A DNA stretch of 64,000 bases from NCBI GenBank assembly GCA_020002185.1, contig CM034533.1:68112119-68176118 (forward strand), given 5' to 3'. Under the pieces are notes generated by a model, which was not told the DNA's origin, searched no databases, and saw nothing but the letters and a program-made list of their open reading frames with translations. Positions within the stretch are counted from its first letter, which is position 1. Every line of letters starts with the position of its first letter. This DNA comes from Paraescarpia echinospica. Its lineage: Eukaryota > Annelida > Polychaeta > Sabellida > Siboglinidae. This document shows positions 9,680-21,054 of the stretch, piece after piece. The position numbers and the translations under genes were made by a program.

Positions 9680-10900
9680 ACATATAATAACTTCACTAGA
9701 TTAGAAATATAAGCGAGTTATCAAAAGCGAGATGTTCAACGTTCATGCATGCGCAGTCTAAGATAAGTGCAACTTCTAAAGTGGTATTGCCATGGGTGTA
9801 TGGAGGTCCGACTTATCCAGAGTGCACAGTAGATATACATATTTGTATACAGAATAACAATGCCAGTCCAATATGCACATTTAAACAGGTCAAATAAATG
9901 ACATTTAATTTATTAATCAATAAACAAATAAAACAGGTTTCATTTTATAACTAGAACATTTTAATAAGTGTCATGCATTGTGAGACATATCATAAATGGT
10001 TATTACTCTATACACGTTTGTCCACTTGTACAAAACAGAAAATAAAAACTTAATTTTAATGTAAGCTATTTAAAGATGAAAACATAACATACATTAGTAA
10101 AACAACATTAAAACAGCTTTAAGAAAAGTCTGTATTCTAAATGAAACAGTTGCTTCATCCTATTATTAATATAATTATTGTTCAACCAGGATTAATTCTA
10201 TGCAGTCTTAATAAAATACTTTCCACAATATATGATAACAAAACAAATGACAAACTAATCTTTTCCCCATAGCAGTTATCATAACAGTTATATAAGGAAC
10301 TGACAGAAATGTTCTTATACACTGCATATCCAGTTGTTAGGACTGCTCAGAGCACTTGACACTTCACCCTCTGGCAGAACTTTCAAACACCACCTTGACT
10401 TGTCTGGGAAGTATCAACAACTACCGGGTACAGAAAGCTTCAATAAGAATAATAACAAACAACCGGTATAATGTACTAAAAATCCACAAATATCAAATGG
10501 CAAACATGTGTTACCACAAATTTGTAAACAGAAGCAATCCTAAATATCAACTAAACAAAATCGTACTGGATAATACGTAAATCTGGTGTGCATAGTTATG
10601 GCATCAACGCTGTGGAAGTATCCCCATCGCAGATCAAAAATACTGACCGACAAAATAAAGTATCATACATAACGTGGTTTGAGTCGATAATACTTGAATT
10701 AATACTAACTCAGTCATAGACAAAATCCAGTGACCTTAATGTTCAGTGTGTGTACAAAAAACTGTATAACGTCAGTGTACTGGGCGAGATACGTAATAAG
10801 GTATTGCACATATTAAAAAAAGGAAAGTGAATAAATAAAATAAATCAATATGATGTAATTTATTCTATGTCTATCATAATACTTGCGGTATATCTGACTG
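9680..10900. other. AT-rich gene-free stretch
   Basis: AT-rich sequence with no frame longer than about 75 codons and no recognisable domain, RNA gene or tandem repeat. Confidence 0.6.
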
Positions 10901-10929
10901 GCTTCTACATGAATGTATTGATCAGTTTG

Positions 10930-11116
10930 ATTGTTCAGTTGTCTGGAACTGTGACTGGCACACGCTGCAGAGCACATGCCCTCTCCATCCGCCACTTCCT
11001 GTCTCCATCCCTGTCGGAGGCCACCCGGAACTACTCCTGCACAACCTGCTTGATCTCGTGATCGGTGCAGGTTTCTGTGGCGACATTGCAACGAACGGCA
11101 TCAGAAATGTTGACAT
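10930..11116 (-). pseudogene. DUF4806-like C-terminal exon (with internal TAG)
   Basis: The minus strand encodes SDAVRCNVATETCTDHEIKQVVQE, a TAG at 11033-11031, then FRVASDRDGDRKWRMERA. This is the conserved C-terminal segment of DUF4806 proteins, in which a tryptophan normally follows the EIKQV helix. TGG to TAG is a single-base change, so the gene is inactive or the base is polymorphic. It lies downstream of the exon at 11478-11637 on the same strand, with about 360 bp between them. I could not place a clean acceptor for this exon. Confidence 0.6.
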
Positions 11117-11477
11117 AAAAATTAGATCAAAATTGAATTGTTTTATGACATAAACAAGTAGTAAGCCTCAAGCAAGTCACCTGATAATCTCACTTGGTTA
11201 GGGATATTAGGAAACAGAAAGTTACTTTGTGATGAAGAAGTATAACTAAAGGGAGCCCAGGTTAAAAAAAACAATATGGCAGGTGAAAGAGGTGTGCCTG
11301 CGTATCCACTCCTGGCTATGTCCATGTGATGATTCCACAAATCTCTCTGTCCATGACATCCGCAATCCTCGTAAGTATCTATAAACAAAAATTAGAGGAA
11401 GATATAAAATCAAAGATGTGCATGCTAATCAAAGACCTTGATAGTGTGTAATGTTTATAAGTGAGATGATCACTCAC

Positions 11478-11637
11478 TGAAAATGATGTCCTTCAACTTG
11501 AGTTCTCTGAACGACCTCTTTCCATTATTTCCCATCCAGTAGTAGCTCAGTGACAATTGCTGGCCAAATACTCTCTTTAGTATGAAGCTGGTGACATCTT
11601 TCACGGTTACACCCCCAATTGTAGCCAAGTGATGTTT
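11478..11637 (-). CDS. DUF4806-like exon
   Basis: A 160-nt exon between acceptor TTTTATAG (11638) and donor TTTTCA|GTGAGT (11478/11477) encodes 53 residues plus one base. It reads HLATIGGVTVKDVTSFIL and YYWMGNNGKRSFRELKLKDII, the core of DUF4806. That domain of unknown function is expanded in fish, cnidarians and other invertebrates. The exon itself is intact, but the next exon carries a stop, so the gene as a whole is probably a pseudogene. Upstream exons were not found before the 50-bp satellite. A second DUF4806 C-terminal relic lies at about 44.4 kb. Confidence 0.6.
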
Positions 11638-12134
11638 CTATAAAATAAAAAGACTATATAACAAATTAAAGGCTTCATTAACCCACAAAGAGTTAACCAA
11701 TAAAGCAAGAGCTTAGCAATTTTTTTACAATGAATTAAGATGGAAATGTTTGGTAAACATTCTGCATATTGCAGTGTCACTTACATGCACATATACATTA
11801 TACAATAGTGTTTCATAATACTACTATGACAACTAATAATAATATCACTATTTTATTAAATCGATAAAAAAACAAAGCATTAAACAGAGTTTCTAACTTC
11901 AACATAACACCATATTGATTACATATTGTATTAATCAGTATAATGTATACATTGTATATTAAATTAAACTAAAAATATAAAACTCGGTTAACATAAGCCA
12001 AAATAGCAATATAGAATAAAAGATAGAAAGTCAAGTAGTTGTCTATTTAGTTATATCTTACTCATGTAACTCTCAACAAAAAACTGAATTTCGATAATGT
12101 TACAAAATGCACATAACTTTGCACTCACATAACA

Positions 12135-13555
12135 TAGTTACACAACTATACTTCTATGGTATAGTCACGTCATACCGTGGTGTCGTGTTTCACAGCTACA
12201 CTTCTATGGTATAGTCACGTCATACCGTGGTGTCGGGTTTCACAGCTACACTTCTATGGTATAGTCACGTCGTACCGTAGTGTCGGGTTTCACAGCTACA
12301 CTTCTATGGTATAGTCACGTCATACCGTGGTGTCGTGTTACACAGCTACACTTCTATGGTATAGTCACGTCATACCGTAGTGTCGGGTTTCACAGCTACA
12401 CTTCTATGGTATAGTCACGATATACCGTAGTGTCGTGTTTCACAGCTACACTTCTATGGTATAGTCACGTCATACCGTAGTGTCGGGTTTCACAGCTACA
12501 CTTCTATGGTATAGTCACGTCATACCTATGGTATAGTGTCGGTCGTGTTTCACAGCTACACTTCTATGGTATAGTCACGTCATACCGTAGTGTCGGGTTT
12601 CACAGCTACACTTCTATGGTATAGTCACGTCATACCATAGTGTCGTCTTTCACAGCTACGCTTCTGTGGTATCGTCACATCATACCGTAGTGTCGTCTTT
12701 CACAGCTACGCTTCTATGGTATAGTCACGTCATACCGTAGTGTCGTCTTTCACAGCTACGCTTCTATGGTATAGTCACGTCATACCGTAGTGTCGTGTTT
12801 CACAGCTACGCTTCTATGGTATAGTCACGTCGTACCGTAGTGTCGCCTTTCACAGCTACGCTTCTATGGTATAGTCACGTCATACCGTAGTGTCGTCTTT
12901 CACAGCTACCCTTCTATGGTATAGTCACGTCATACCGTAGTGTCGTGTTACACAGCTACGCTTCTATGGTATAGTCACGTCATACCGTAGTGTCATGTTT
13001 CACCGCTACGCTTCTATGGTATAGTCACGTCATACCGTAGTGTCGGGTTTCACAGCTACGCTTCTGTGGTATAGTCACGTCATACCGTAGTGTCGTGTTT
13101 CACAGCTATGCTTCTGTGGTATAGTCACGTCATAGCGTAGTGTCGTCTTTCACAGCTACGCTTCTATGGTATAGTCACGTCATACCGTAGTGTCGTCTTT
13201 CACAGCTACGCTTCTATGGTATTGTCACGTCATACCGTAGTGTCGTCTTTCACAGCTACGCTTCTATGGTATAGTCACGTCATACCGTAGTGTCGTGTTA
13301 CACAGCTACGCTTCTATGGTATAGTCACGTCATACCGTAGTGTCGTGTTACACAGCTACGCTTCTATGGTATAGTCACATCATTCCGTAGTGTCATGTTT
13401 CACAGCTACACTATGGTATAGTCACGTCATACCGTAGTGTCGTGTTTCACAGCTACGCTTCTATGGTATAGTCACGTCATACCGTAGTGTCGTGTTTTAC
13501 AACACAACTACGCTTCTATGGTATAGTCACGTCATACCGTAGTGTCGTGTTTACT
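12135..13555. repeat. 50-bp hairpin satellite, about 28 copies
   Basis: A strict 50-bp period. Each unit contains CTATGGTAT-AGTCACGTC-ATACCGTAG, an inverted repeat with 9-bp arms (one G/T mismatch) and a 9-bp loop. Substitutions are scattered; one unit near 12525 has a partial internal duplication. The left part favours TACACTTC, the rest TACGCTTC. No frame is coding. Confidence 0.95.
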
Positions 13556-13706
13556 GACTATAACTTTATGAGTTTTTGTGGCACATTTGATGATGCTGTG
13601 CGTGACAGTCAGCCTCACAGACGCACTGTCTGTCTTGGTTAACACTAGGGCTATGGGCAGGTCTAGTAACTATGACTACTGCCATACCACTATGTCTGTA
13701 GGCTGC

Positions 13707-13943
13707 GTTAATAACTATGGATACGTGTCACATATTGACCTACGTTCATCATCAGTCAATCGCAGATCAAGGTCATCAACATTTCCTATAAAAAGACACA
13801 ACCAGTGTATGAGGAAGTAAAGAAGATGTGTGTCCGTCATGCGTTAAAGGGATATTAAATTATCTCAATAAACAAAGCCAGGAGAGTGTCAAAAAATTGA
13901 CTAGAATTCAGTGTGAATACTGGGATCCTCACCTTTGTGGGCA
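13707..13943 (+). repeat. 237-bp direct repeat, left copy
   Basis: Nearly identical to 14675-14911, same orientation, offset 968 bp. It starts at TTAATAACTATGGAT and ends at CACCTTTGTGGGCA. The copies differ by a few substitutions and small indels. It could be an LTR-like pair of a very short element or a local duplication. Confidence 0.85.
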
Positions 13944-14154
13944 GTTTATTGCTGTTTTCGTACCTTTTGTAGATCAGTATTTTTGTGATTTTTTTAACAT
14001 TACATTATAGAAGGAATATTCATAATTTATTCCACACAGTTTTGTCAAAAATAATAGGACTGAACAGTACATAAAACTAAAGTTAGGGACCGTTCAGAAA
14101 AATTCAAATAGCTCAAATAAGGCCATAGAACACATATAGAGGGTTAAAAAAAAA

Positions 14155-14245
14155 TTATGTCAACTGGGGGGGTTACCCAGATTTTGCCAATCCTCGGAAG
14201 GGGGCACCCAGATTTTACCGATCTTCAGAGGGGGGCCCCAGATTT
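14155..14245 (+). repeat. Short G-rich tandem repeat
   Basis: About two and a half copies of a roughly 35-bp unit with GGGGG tracts around ACCCAGATTTTNCC. Several G-runs could support G-quadruplexes on the plus strand. Confidence 0.6.
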
Positions 14246-14674
14246 AGCTGGCGAAAATCGAAAAACCTCCAACCCTCAGTGTTTTCTGAGTGGTCTTTTA
14301 AATTGGTACAAAACTGTCGATCACATCTGTACACAATGCAGAAGTTTGGTCACAACAGATCTGACCACCAATATGACAACTTAAAGGTGACGTGGTGACA
14401 ACGGTCTTTGGACACTAGCAGTAGTTGTTTTATTACTTGACACAATCTCAAGTTCCTGGCTATTCTCTACTCGACTATTAACCTGTTTCTACAATTATGC
14501 TGATGTTTTGTTAAATTCATTGAAAAGCAAACTCACAGTACGCAATCGTCGGCTAACCTCGCCATCTTGAACCGCATAAAACCCTCCCAAACTGGACGAA
14601 CAATCCGTGCTACACCGGATTGATGCGTGCGCAGTACTGCCGGGTCAAACATATGCTACATAAGCAGACCGGGT

Positions 14675-14911
14675 GTTAATAACTATGGATATGTGTCACA
14701 TATTGACCTACCTTCATCACCAGTCAATCGCGGATCAAGGTCATCAACATTTCCTATAAAAAGACACAACCAGTGTATGAGGAAGTAAAGAAGATGTGTA
14801 TCCGTCATGCATTAAAGGGATATTAAATAATCTCAATAAACAAAGCCAGGAGAGTGTCCAAGAATTGACTAGAATTCAGGGTGAATACCGGGATCCTCAC
14901 CTTTGTGGGCA
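14675..14911 (+). repeat. 237-bp direct repeat, right copy
   Basis: Right-hand copy of the repeat at 13707-13943. The sequence beyond it differs from the sequence beyond the left copy, so the homology ends sharply at GTGGGCA. Confidence 0.85.
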
Positions 14912-15469
14912 ATAGGCTCAGAATTTGGGGCAGGCCCTTAGCTAGAAATAATTTTTTGCCAGTCTTGAATTAGACAAAAGCTTACCTTTTAGCGTGCGAA
15001 CAGTTCCGAGAAAGCAATTAACGTCAATCACAGCCATTATTGGCCAGTTTATTTTTTTCAGTAACAAACCAGTGTCATTTGAGTTGTTTTATTTAATTAA
15101 TCCTGATCCAGTTGATTGGTTTCACTGCCAGTTGTGTCAATGATAGTGATTAATGTGGCCACTAGACTTGGAACTGTTATTTAATCTAGTGGTCAGCTGG
15201 CCCCTTCTCAATTCCACCAGTCTTATCAGTCATTTGCTTGTCTTGAAGACTGGCCTGAGGTCTCTGGCTAAGCCCATGCTCCATGGTGGTTCTTGAGGCA
15301 ATAGGCTCAGGTGTTTGGGTGACTGAGGTACCAGGTGTATGAGAGGTTGGACTGGTGGGGAGGGACTGCGCTGTGTTCCTCAGTATGGCATCGGGGTGGT
15401 TTACGGAGATGTTGGTGACTGGGGCCAGGATTTGACACCTCAACATTGTTGACTTTGCGATGCCTCTTC

Positions 15470-15745
15470 TTTGATGGACTCCTATGTGGTGTTCTTGTGG
15501 CCAGGTTCTGAAGGCTGCTGGTGAAGTGAATAGGTTGCTAAGATAGGTTTGCACTTCTTTGTGACTGATAGAACATGACACTTGGATACATTGAAGCTCA
15601 CCTGCCACTTCCTCTCCCATTCCTCCAAGTGTTGACGTCCTGTGGATGGTGTGATACAGTATCGTGTCCTCAGCAAACAGTCTAGCCTTGGTCTTGATGT
15701 TATCGCACAGGTCGTTGATGTACAACAGAATATATGTGATAAGAA
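15470..15745 (-). pseudogene. Non-LTR reverse transcriptase palm fragment
   Basis: The minus strand reads LLYINDLCDNIKTKARLFAEDTILY, the YIND and F-A-D-D region of LINE reverse transcriptases. After a frame change come LEEWERKWQVSFNVSKCHVL and a lysine-rich end. The catalytic FADD is FAED here, so the second Asp of the pair is lost. The fragment covers only RT motifs 5-7; flanks are unrelated. It resembles the CR1/Jockey group. Confidence 0.65.
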
Positions 15746-15759
15746 TTCATGCCAGGACG

Positions 15760-16365
15760 CCAGTAATAACTAGGGTAGTTGAGGCAACTGGACGCCCTAA
15801 ATGCTACATATTTTATATGTGTTTGTCAATGATGTCTACAATACACAATGGTTAATCAGTTGAAATAGTGCAATTAGTTTACTATAACATGATAATGTAA
15901 AGTTGTATAACAATGTGAGAACAGTTCAATGAACAATATGTTATTTGATTAATTGGAAAGAAAAAAAAGGAGATAAATATATAATGTAAATCAATAAAAA
16001 CATTAAATGTGACATGATGTAGGGTAAATTAATACCTTTTATATGGGACAAGGCTCCTTGGTAATGAAATGGAGTTATGACTAGGAATCGTGACTAGTTT
16101 TGCTGTTAAGTAACAAGGCAGGTATGAGTTTGTAAAAGAGCTTTGTATTCAGCCAACACATTTTTAGCTAATTCATACAATACATATATATATACAATGT
16201 GTAAATGATGTGAATTAGCCTATATAATTATAATCCATAATACAACCTCAACAGCAAAGGTGGGGGGAACCAACCACACTCGGCCAGCATGGCCCCTTCC
16301 CCACCTCATGATTCCGTGTCACTATAAATTTTACACTTTCACCACTATACATATTCTATGAGCGC
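15760..16365. other. Gene-free stretch with one inverted repeat
   Basis: AT-rich. It contains an inverted repeat AGGTGGGG (16258-16265) / CCCCACCT (16299-16306) with an inner palindrome GGCCA-GCA-TGGCC, lying beyond the 3' side of the tyrosine-recombinase element. This could be an element end, but no split repeat partner was found. Confidence 0.4.
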
Positions 16366-16384
16366 ATGTCAATTACATACAACC

Positions 16385-17195
16385 TTTGCAGCACAGTACA
16401 CCCCACCTATGTGGAAAACTTGTGTGTTGTACTAATTAAATTATACTTCTGCCACTACCACAATCATGCTACACAGAAAAAAAAACACCTATGTGGAAAG
16501 CTTATCTGTGTTGCACTAATTGAGTTCTCATACTTCTACCACTACCATATTCATGCTACACTGAAAAAACCCCACCTATGTGGAAAGCTTATCTGTGTTG
16601 CACTAATTGAGTTCTCATACTTCTACCACTACCATATTCATGCTACACTGAAAAAACCCCACCTATGTGGAAAGCTTATCTGTGTTGCACTAATTGAGTT
16701 CTCATACTTCTACCACTACCATATTCATGCTACACTGAAAAAACCCCACCTATGTGGAAAGCTTATCTGTGTTGCACTAATTGAGTTCTCATACTTCTAC
16801 CACTACCATATTCATGCTACACTGAAAAAACCCCACCTATGTGGAAAGCTTATCTGTGTTGCACTAATTGAGTTCTCATACTTCTACCACTACCATATTC
16901 ATGCTACACTGAAAAAAACCCACCTATGTGGAAAGCTTATCTGTGTTGCACTAATTGAGTTCTCATACTTCTACCACTACCATATTCATGCTACACAGAA
17001 AAAAACCCACCTATGTGGAAAGCTTATCGGTGTTGCACTAATTGAGTTCTCATACTTCTACCACTACCACAATCATGCTACACTGAAAAACCCCACCTAT
17101 GTGGAAAGCTTATCTGTGTTGCACTAATTGAGTTCTCATACTTCTACCACTACCACAATCATGCTACACAGAAAAACCCCACCCATGTGGAAAAC
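16385..17195. repeat. 87-bp minisatellite, about 10 copies
   Basis: About ten 87-bp units starting CCCACCTATGTGG. The plus frame is open (29 codons per unit) and gives a 253-codon ORF that I regard as spurious: it has no homology I recognise and its composition simply mirrors the DNA repeat. The array lies about 120 bp past the stop of the tyrosine recombinase. Confidence 0.9.
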
Positions 17196-17318
17196 TTATC
17201 TGTGTCGCAGTAATCTTCATCAACCCTCATTCTCTGGAGTGCATAAACATGAAATATATACATATAATATGATATACAAGATTTAAGTAGAAAAACACAC
17301 ATGTGTAATGCAGCATGG

Positions 17319-18206
17319 TTATTGTAGCTGTAACATAGGGATTCTAATGTACTTTTTAAATGCCTGGGATTTCCACCGACCCATACGCTGAATTTCCTCA
17401 TCTGATACGCCCTGCATGGCTGCTGTTGTTGCTGCACCTATTCGAAAACTATGGCCTTTGTAGCTTAAAGTGGAAAGACCCGCCCATGCTAATGACTTTT
17501 TTAACTGGTCACCAAAGAAAGATTTCGTCACTGGAGTGCCTCCTGGGAAGATAAACAATGGTCCTGGAGAAATTTTTCTTACTGCCAAGTAAGTCCGCAT
17601 AGCCTTTACAGGACAGAAAGGAGAATCTGTATGCGCAGAGATAACCAAAGATACTGGAGGGCCCTGATAGTGTTTGTATGACTGAAAAACAATCGTACAT
17701 TGCTCTTTCGTAATAGAAAGCTGGCTCATCTGCAATACACGGGTAGACTGTGCTGCCGATGTTACAGCTATTTCCCCTATTCTAAGGAAAGCATGAAAGG
17801 CTAGCAAATACATAGCTGTAGTCAAAACATTATTATAGTAGCAAATGGAGATATGTGGTGAAGAACGTACCAAGTTGTGTAAAACTGCCTTCGTTACTGG
17901 TGCTCGTTGGTCATAAGACGGCCTGAGTTTGGCCGCTCCATGTAAAAGCTTTCGAACTACAAATGTAGCGGTTGGATCACTCAGACTGTGCATTTTATGT
18001 ATATAAGAAACCGCTGATAAAGCACTGGTGATAGACGATGAGGCATATCCTTTTCGGAAACAGAATGCTACAAACGAAACCACTGCTTGCGTGTTGGATG
18101 GAAACCAACATGTAAGATGAAGTTCTGACTGACAAAATTGCTTAAACATTGTGATATTCTTTTTGTACGCATTAGCCGTAAGAGGTGATAACGAACCGTC
18201 CAACAA
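17319..18206 (-). CDS. Tyrosine recombinase of an Ngaro/DIRS-like element
   Basis: A 295-residue intact ORF. An N-terminal SAM-like core-binding part covers about residues 1-110. The catalytic part has the first Arg in FLRIGEI, the H-x-x-R in KGHSFRIGAAT, and MGRWKSQAFKKYIR near the C-terminus, giving the nucleophile Tyr. The R-H-R-Y set is therefore complete. In DIRS-order retrotransposons this enzyme integrates the circular DNA copy in place of a DDE integrase. It is the last ORF of a minus-strand block that reads SGNH hydrolase, gag, RT/RNase H, recombinase. It begins 9 bp after the RT ORF ends. No methyltransferase ORF is seen, which favours Ngaro over DIRS1. Confidence 0.85.
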   Translation of the reverse strand: MLDGSLSPLTANAYKKNITMFKQFCQSELHLTCWFPSNTQAVVSFVAFCFRKGYASSSITSALSAVSYIHKMHSLSDPTATFVVRKLLHGAAKLRPSYDQRAPVTKAVLHNLVRSSPHISICYYNNVLTTAMYLLAFHAFLRIGEIAVTSAAQSTRVLQMSQLSITKEQCTIVFQSYKHYQGPPVSLVISAHTDSPFCPVKAMRTYLAVRKISPGPLFIFPGGTPVTKSFFGDQLKKSLAWAGLSTLSYKGHSFRIGAATTAAMQGVSDEEIQRMGRWKSQAFKKYIRIPMLQLQ

Positions 18207-18214
18207 TTGTTGTG

Positions 18215-19606
18215 TTACAGAGGCCAGGGCAGGAGATCCGGCGGGATGACCGATTGTTCCAGCATGAGGCCATATTGTCTGCGGATTTCCGGGGTATCCT
18301 GAAATCGAGATAATGCGTCAGCGATGACATTCTTTTTTCCAGGAACATGCTTTGCCCGTAGAATCACATTATTCCGCATGAGAGCTATGGTCATAGTGCG
18401 GACAAGGGACATAATCTTCTTCTCCTTAACAAGTTTGATTGTTAATAACATGTACCACCGCTTCATTATCGCAAAGCACAAGAAGTCGCTTGTCTGCAAG
18501 TACATGAGCCCATAAGATCAAAGCCAGAACTATGGGAAACAATTCTTTGACAGCTATACTGAACTCTTGCCATGATGGAGGCCAATAACCTTGGAACCAC
18601 TGACCTGCCAATATACCTGCAAAACCCAAACCTGAGGCATCTGTAAAAAGTTCTAGCTTCTCTGAGGACTCCCACTGATCATTAATAAGCAGAGATGTTC
18701 CATTATAGTTCTCTAAAAACATGGACCAAGCAGCCAAGTCCAGACGTGCCTCCTGCCCCAGGCGAATGTGAAAGTGAGGTTTTACAATGCCTTTTGTAAG
18801 ATCATAGAGCCTTCTGAGAAATGGACGTCTGCCAACAACAACTTTTGAAGCAAATTGGAGGGTCCCTAGGAGAGACATCAATTCCCTTAACGTAACCTTC
18901 CTACGCCGACTAAATGACTTTACTAGATTAGTTGCCGCTTCAAGTTTGTCCTGTGGCAGCCTAGCCTGCATAAGCAACGTGTCTATCTCAATCTGCACAT
19001 GTCGATGGGACCACAGTTTTACTGTTTTACTGGAATTGACAACAGCTCTGCCAAAGATAGAAATTTCTGCAGATATGATTGGCAAATCGACTCAGACTTT
19101 GAAATGAAAATATAGTCATCCAAAATGTGAGACATTGTTGAAACGTTATAAATGTTCTGTAAAATCCATTGCAACGCACAACTAAACTGCTCAAAAACCT
19201 TGCATGAAATGGAACAGCCCATCGGAAGACATTTATCGTAGTAGTAATGACCTGCAAAGGTAAATCCTAGAAGATGGTAATCATCAGGATGGACAGGAAT
19301 AATTCTAAACGCGGATTCAATATCAGCCTTGGCGATGAAGCTTCCCGGACCTACTGATGTTAGTAGAGAAACAAAATAATCGTAATTCTCATAAGACACT
19401 GAACAGTACTCCTTTGGAATTCCAAAATTAATTGAATTCCCTTTAGGGAACGACAAATCATGAATAATCCTAAATTTTCCTGGCTCTTTCTTGGGGATGA
19501 GTCCTAAGGGAGATACAACTAAGTCCTGAAATGGCGGTGTTAAAAATGGGCCTGCAACACGATCTAACTGATGTTCCCTACGGATCATTTCCGTTGCAAC
19601 TAACAT
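18215..19606 (-). pseudogene. Reverse transcriptase / RNase H of the Ngaro-like element
   Basis: Three consecutive minus frames form one RT-RNase H protein. 19606-19019 holds the fingers and palm (SPLGLIPKKEPGKFRIIHDLS, FIAKADIESAFRIIPV, LPMGCSISCKVFEQF and the active site HILDDYIFI). 19085-18426 holds the thumb and RNase H (LELFTDASGLGFAGIL, LVLCDNEAVVHVIN). 18505-18215 holds the RNase H end (RAKHVPGKKNVIADALSR). Frame changes near 19030 and 18430 make this copy non-autonomous, but catalytic residues look preserved. The LDD active site and the KHVPG..N..AD.LSR motif are typical of DIRS/Ngaro elements. Confidence 0.85.
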
Positions 19607-19727
19607 GTTCTGTAAAATTGAAGGATGGTTTCCTGGTACTGGTCTCTGAGATAGATCACCTTAAAATGGAATATGAAAACCCATTGAAAAACCGTCACAA
19701 ATCTCCTGCACCAATGCTGGGTCGTAC

Positions 19728-20813
19728 CTACTTTCTTTTAGGAGCCGGGAGAGTTGGGCGACGTGTAAAGGAGTTGGGAGCTTGGGTTGGACGTTGGCCT
19801 GTACGTCTGGCTGGGCACAGTGTGGAAGCATGTGGACCGTTGCATGTGGGACACAAGTGGGAGAATGTGCACTTGGCGTTTTTGCAACGCCCTGTAGCAC
19901 AGAAAGCGTAGCAGTAGCCTGCGGGAAAGGACTGTTTCCTAGGAAAGGGCTGAAGAAAGGGCTGTCTTTTCAAGGGGAACCCGCGGCTCTGCACAGTGTT
20001 TGCCTGGCGGGTGACATGGTAGAACAGTTCTTGGTGGAGTTTAAACCAAGGCATAGAATTGTGGGCTCTCAGCTTACGGAAATCCCTATCGTAGGCCAAG
20101 AATAGACTGCTGTGAGTATCGGATGCCATGGTGCAAATTATCTGCATGTATTTTAAGATGTCAGGAATTTCGGCTGTGTGTGTTTCGGTGTAAATGGCAA
20201 TGTAGATGAGGAATGCGTCTGTCCACTGCTCGATATTGGTGATCTTTTTGGTGGGCTGGTCCCTAACTTGCACTACAGGCTTATTGTTGGATGCATCAAG
20301 CAAGTACATGGTTTGAGGGGTGGACTCTCCGACTAACAATTCCAACTCTACAAATTGCTTTGCCCAAATTTTTGCTTTCAGTTTTGGATCAACCAAACTA
20401 CCTAATAGCACTGATGAAAAAGACTGCATTTCGCAAGGATATGGCTGCTCCTCACCCTGCACCTCACCTAACACACAGTCCGAGTCATCAGAGTCCAGGT
20501 CTGCAGTTGCGGCTGACCCCGCAGCAGCTGCACGTCGCTTTGCTGGTCTGGGCTCTGATGTTGGAGATGGTGGTGCTGCCGCAGTGGCCATGCCCAACAC
20601 AGTGTCACTTATGGCCTGTATCTGTTGCTGCATAACAGCCATCTGCTGCTGAAGTTCAGTCATCTCATGCGATGGCGCCACCGTCTCCTCTGGTGTCTCT
20701 CCCAGTCCTTGGCGGGCTGTCGCATCTCTAGAATTGTCTCTTTTTCGTTTTGTCGTCGCGCTGTCTCGGAAGCGAGCTGGCACTTTCGCCTCCGAACAGT
20801 ACTTGCCAAACAA
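19728..20813 (-). CDS. Gag-like protein of the Ngaro-like element
   Basis: A 361-residue intact ORF. An N-terminal basic region is followed by a Gln/Met-rich coiled coil (ELQQQMAVMQQQIQAI, about residues 52-68) and an acidic Asp/Ser stretch. A conserved middle contains IEQWTDAFLIYIAIYTE and DILKYMQ. A C-terminal Cys/His cluster (CYAFCATGRC..C.FSHLCPTCNGPH) resembles a CCCH finger plus a CxxC knuckle. A related ORF at 25992-26975 shows the same middle region and Cys cluster, confirming it as a conserved element protein. It lies just upstream of the RT frame. Function as nucleocapsid/particle protein is inferred from position and the finger. Confidence 0.75.
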   Translation of the reverse strand: MFGKYCSEAKVPARFRDSATTKRKRDNSRDATARQGLGETPEETVAPSHEMTELQQQMAVMQQQIQAISDTVLGMATAAAPPSPTSEPRPAKRRAAAAGSAATADLDSDDSDCVLGEVQGEEQPYPCEMQSFSSVLLGSLVDPKLKAKIWAKQFVELELLVGESTPQTMYLLDASNNKPVVQVRDQPTKKITNIEQWTDAFLIYIAIYTETHTAEIPDILKYMQIICTMASDTHSSLFLAYDRDFRKLRAHNSMPWFKLHQELFYHVTRQANTVQSRGFPLKRQPFLQPFPRKQSFPAGYCYAFCATGRCKNAKCTFSHLCPTCNGPHASTLCPARRTGQRPTQAPNSFTRRPTLPAPKRK

Positions 20814-21054
20814 TTGTTTTTTTGTTTTTTTTCAACAGCCACAAACCGCCCATATATATCTGATGTCCAAGTATACTTAGTCCTTTAATGCTCGTAACCA
20901 AAATTTCTCACATAATTATCCGAGTTAATTTAATTTTGGATATACCATGACGCGTCTGGTTTTTGAACAAAGGCGCATAACTTTGACGCCAATATGTGGC
21001 TTAAAGTAAATTCTGTATTAAAAATAAATAGACAAAGCCAATCCGTGGCATAAG

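Noticed and set aside
16366..17127. 253-codon plus-strand ORF
   Set aside because: It is the 87-bp array read in one frame; no flanking coding sequence or domain.
19531..20652. Plus-strand ORFs opposite the gag and RT
   Set aside because: Antisense shadows of the better supported minus-strand element proteins.
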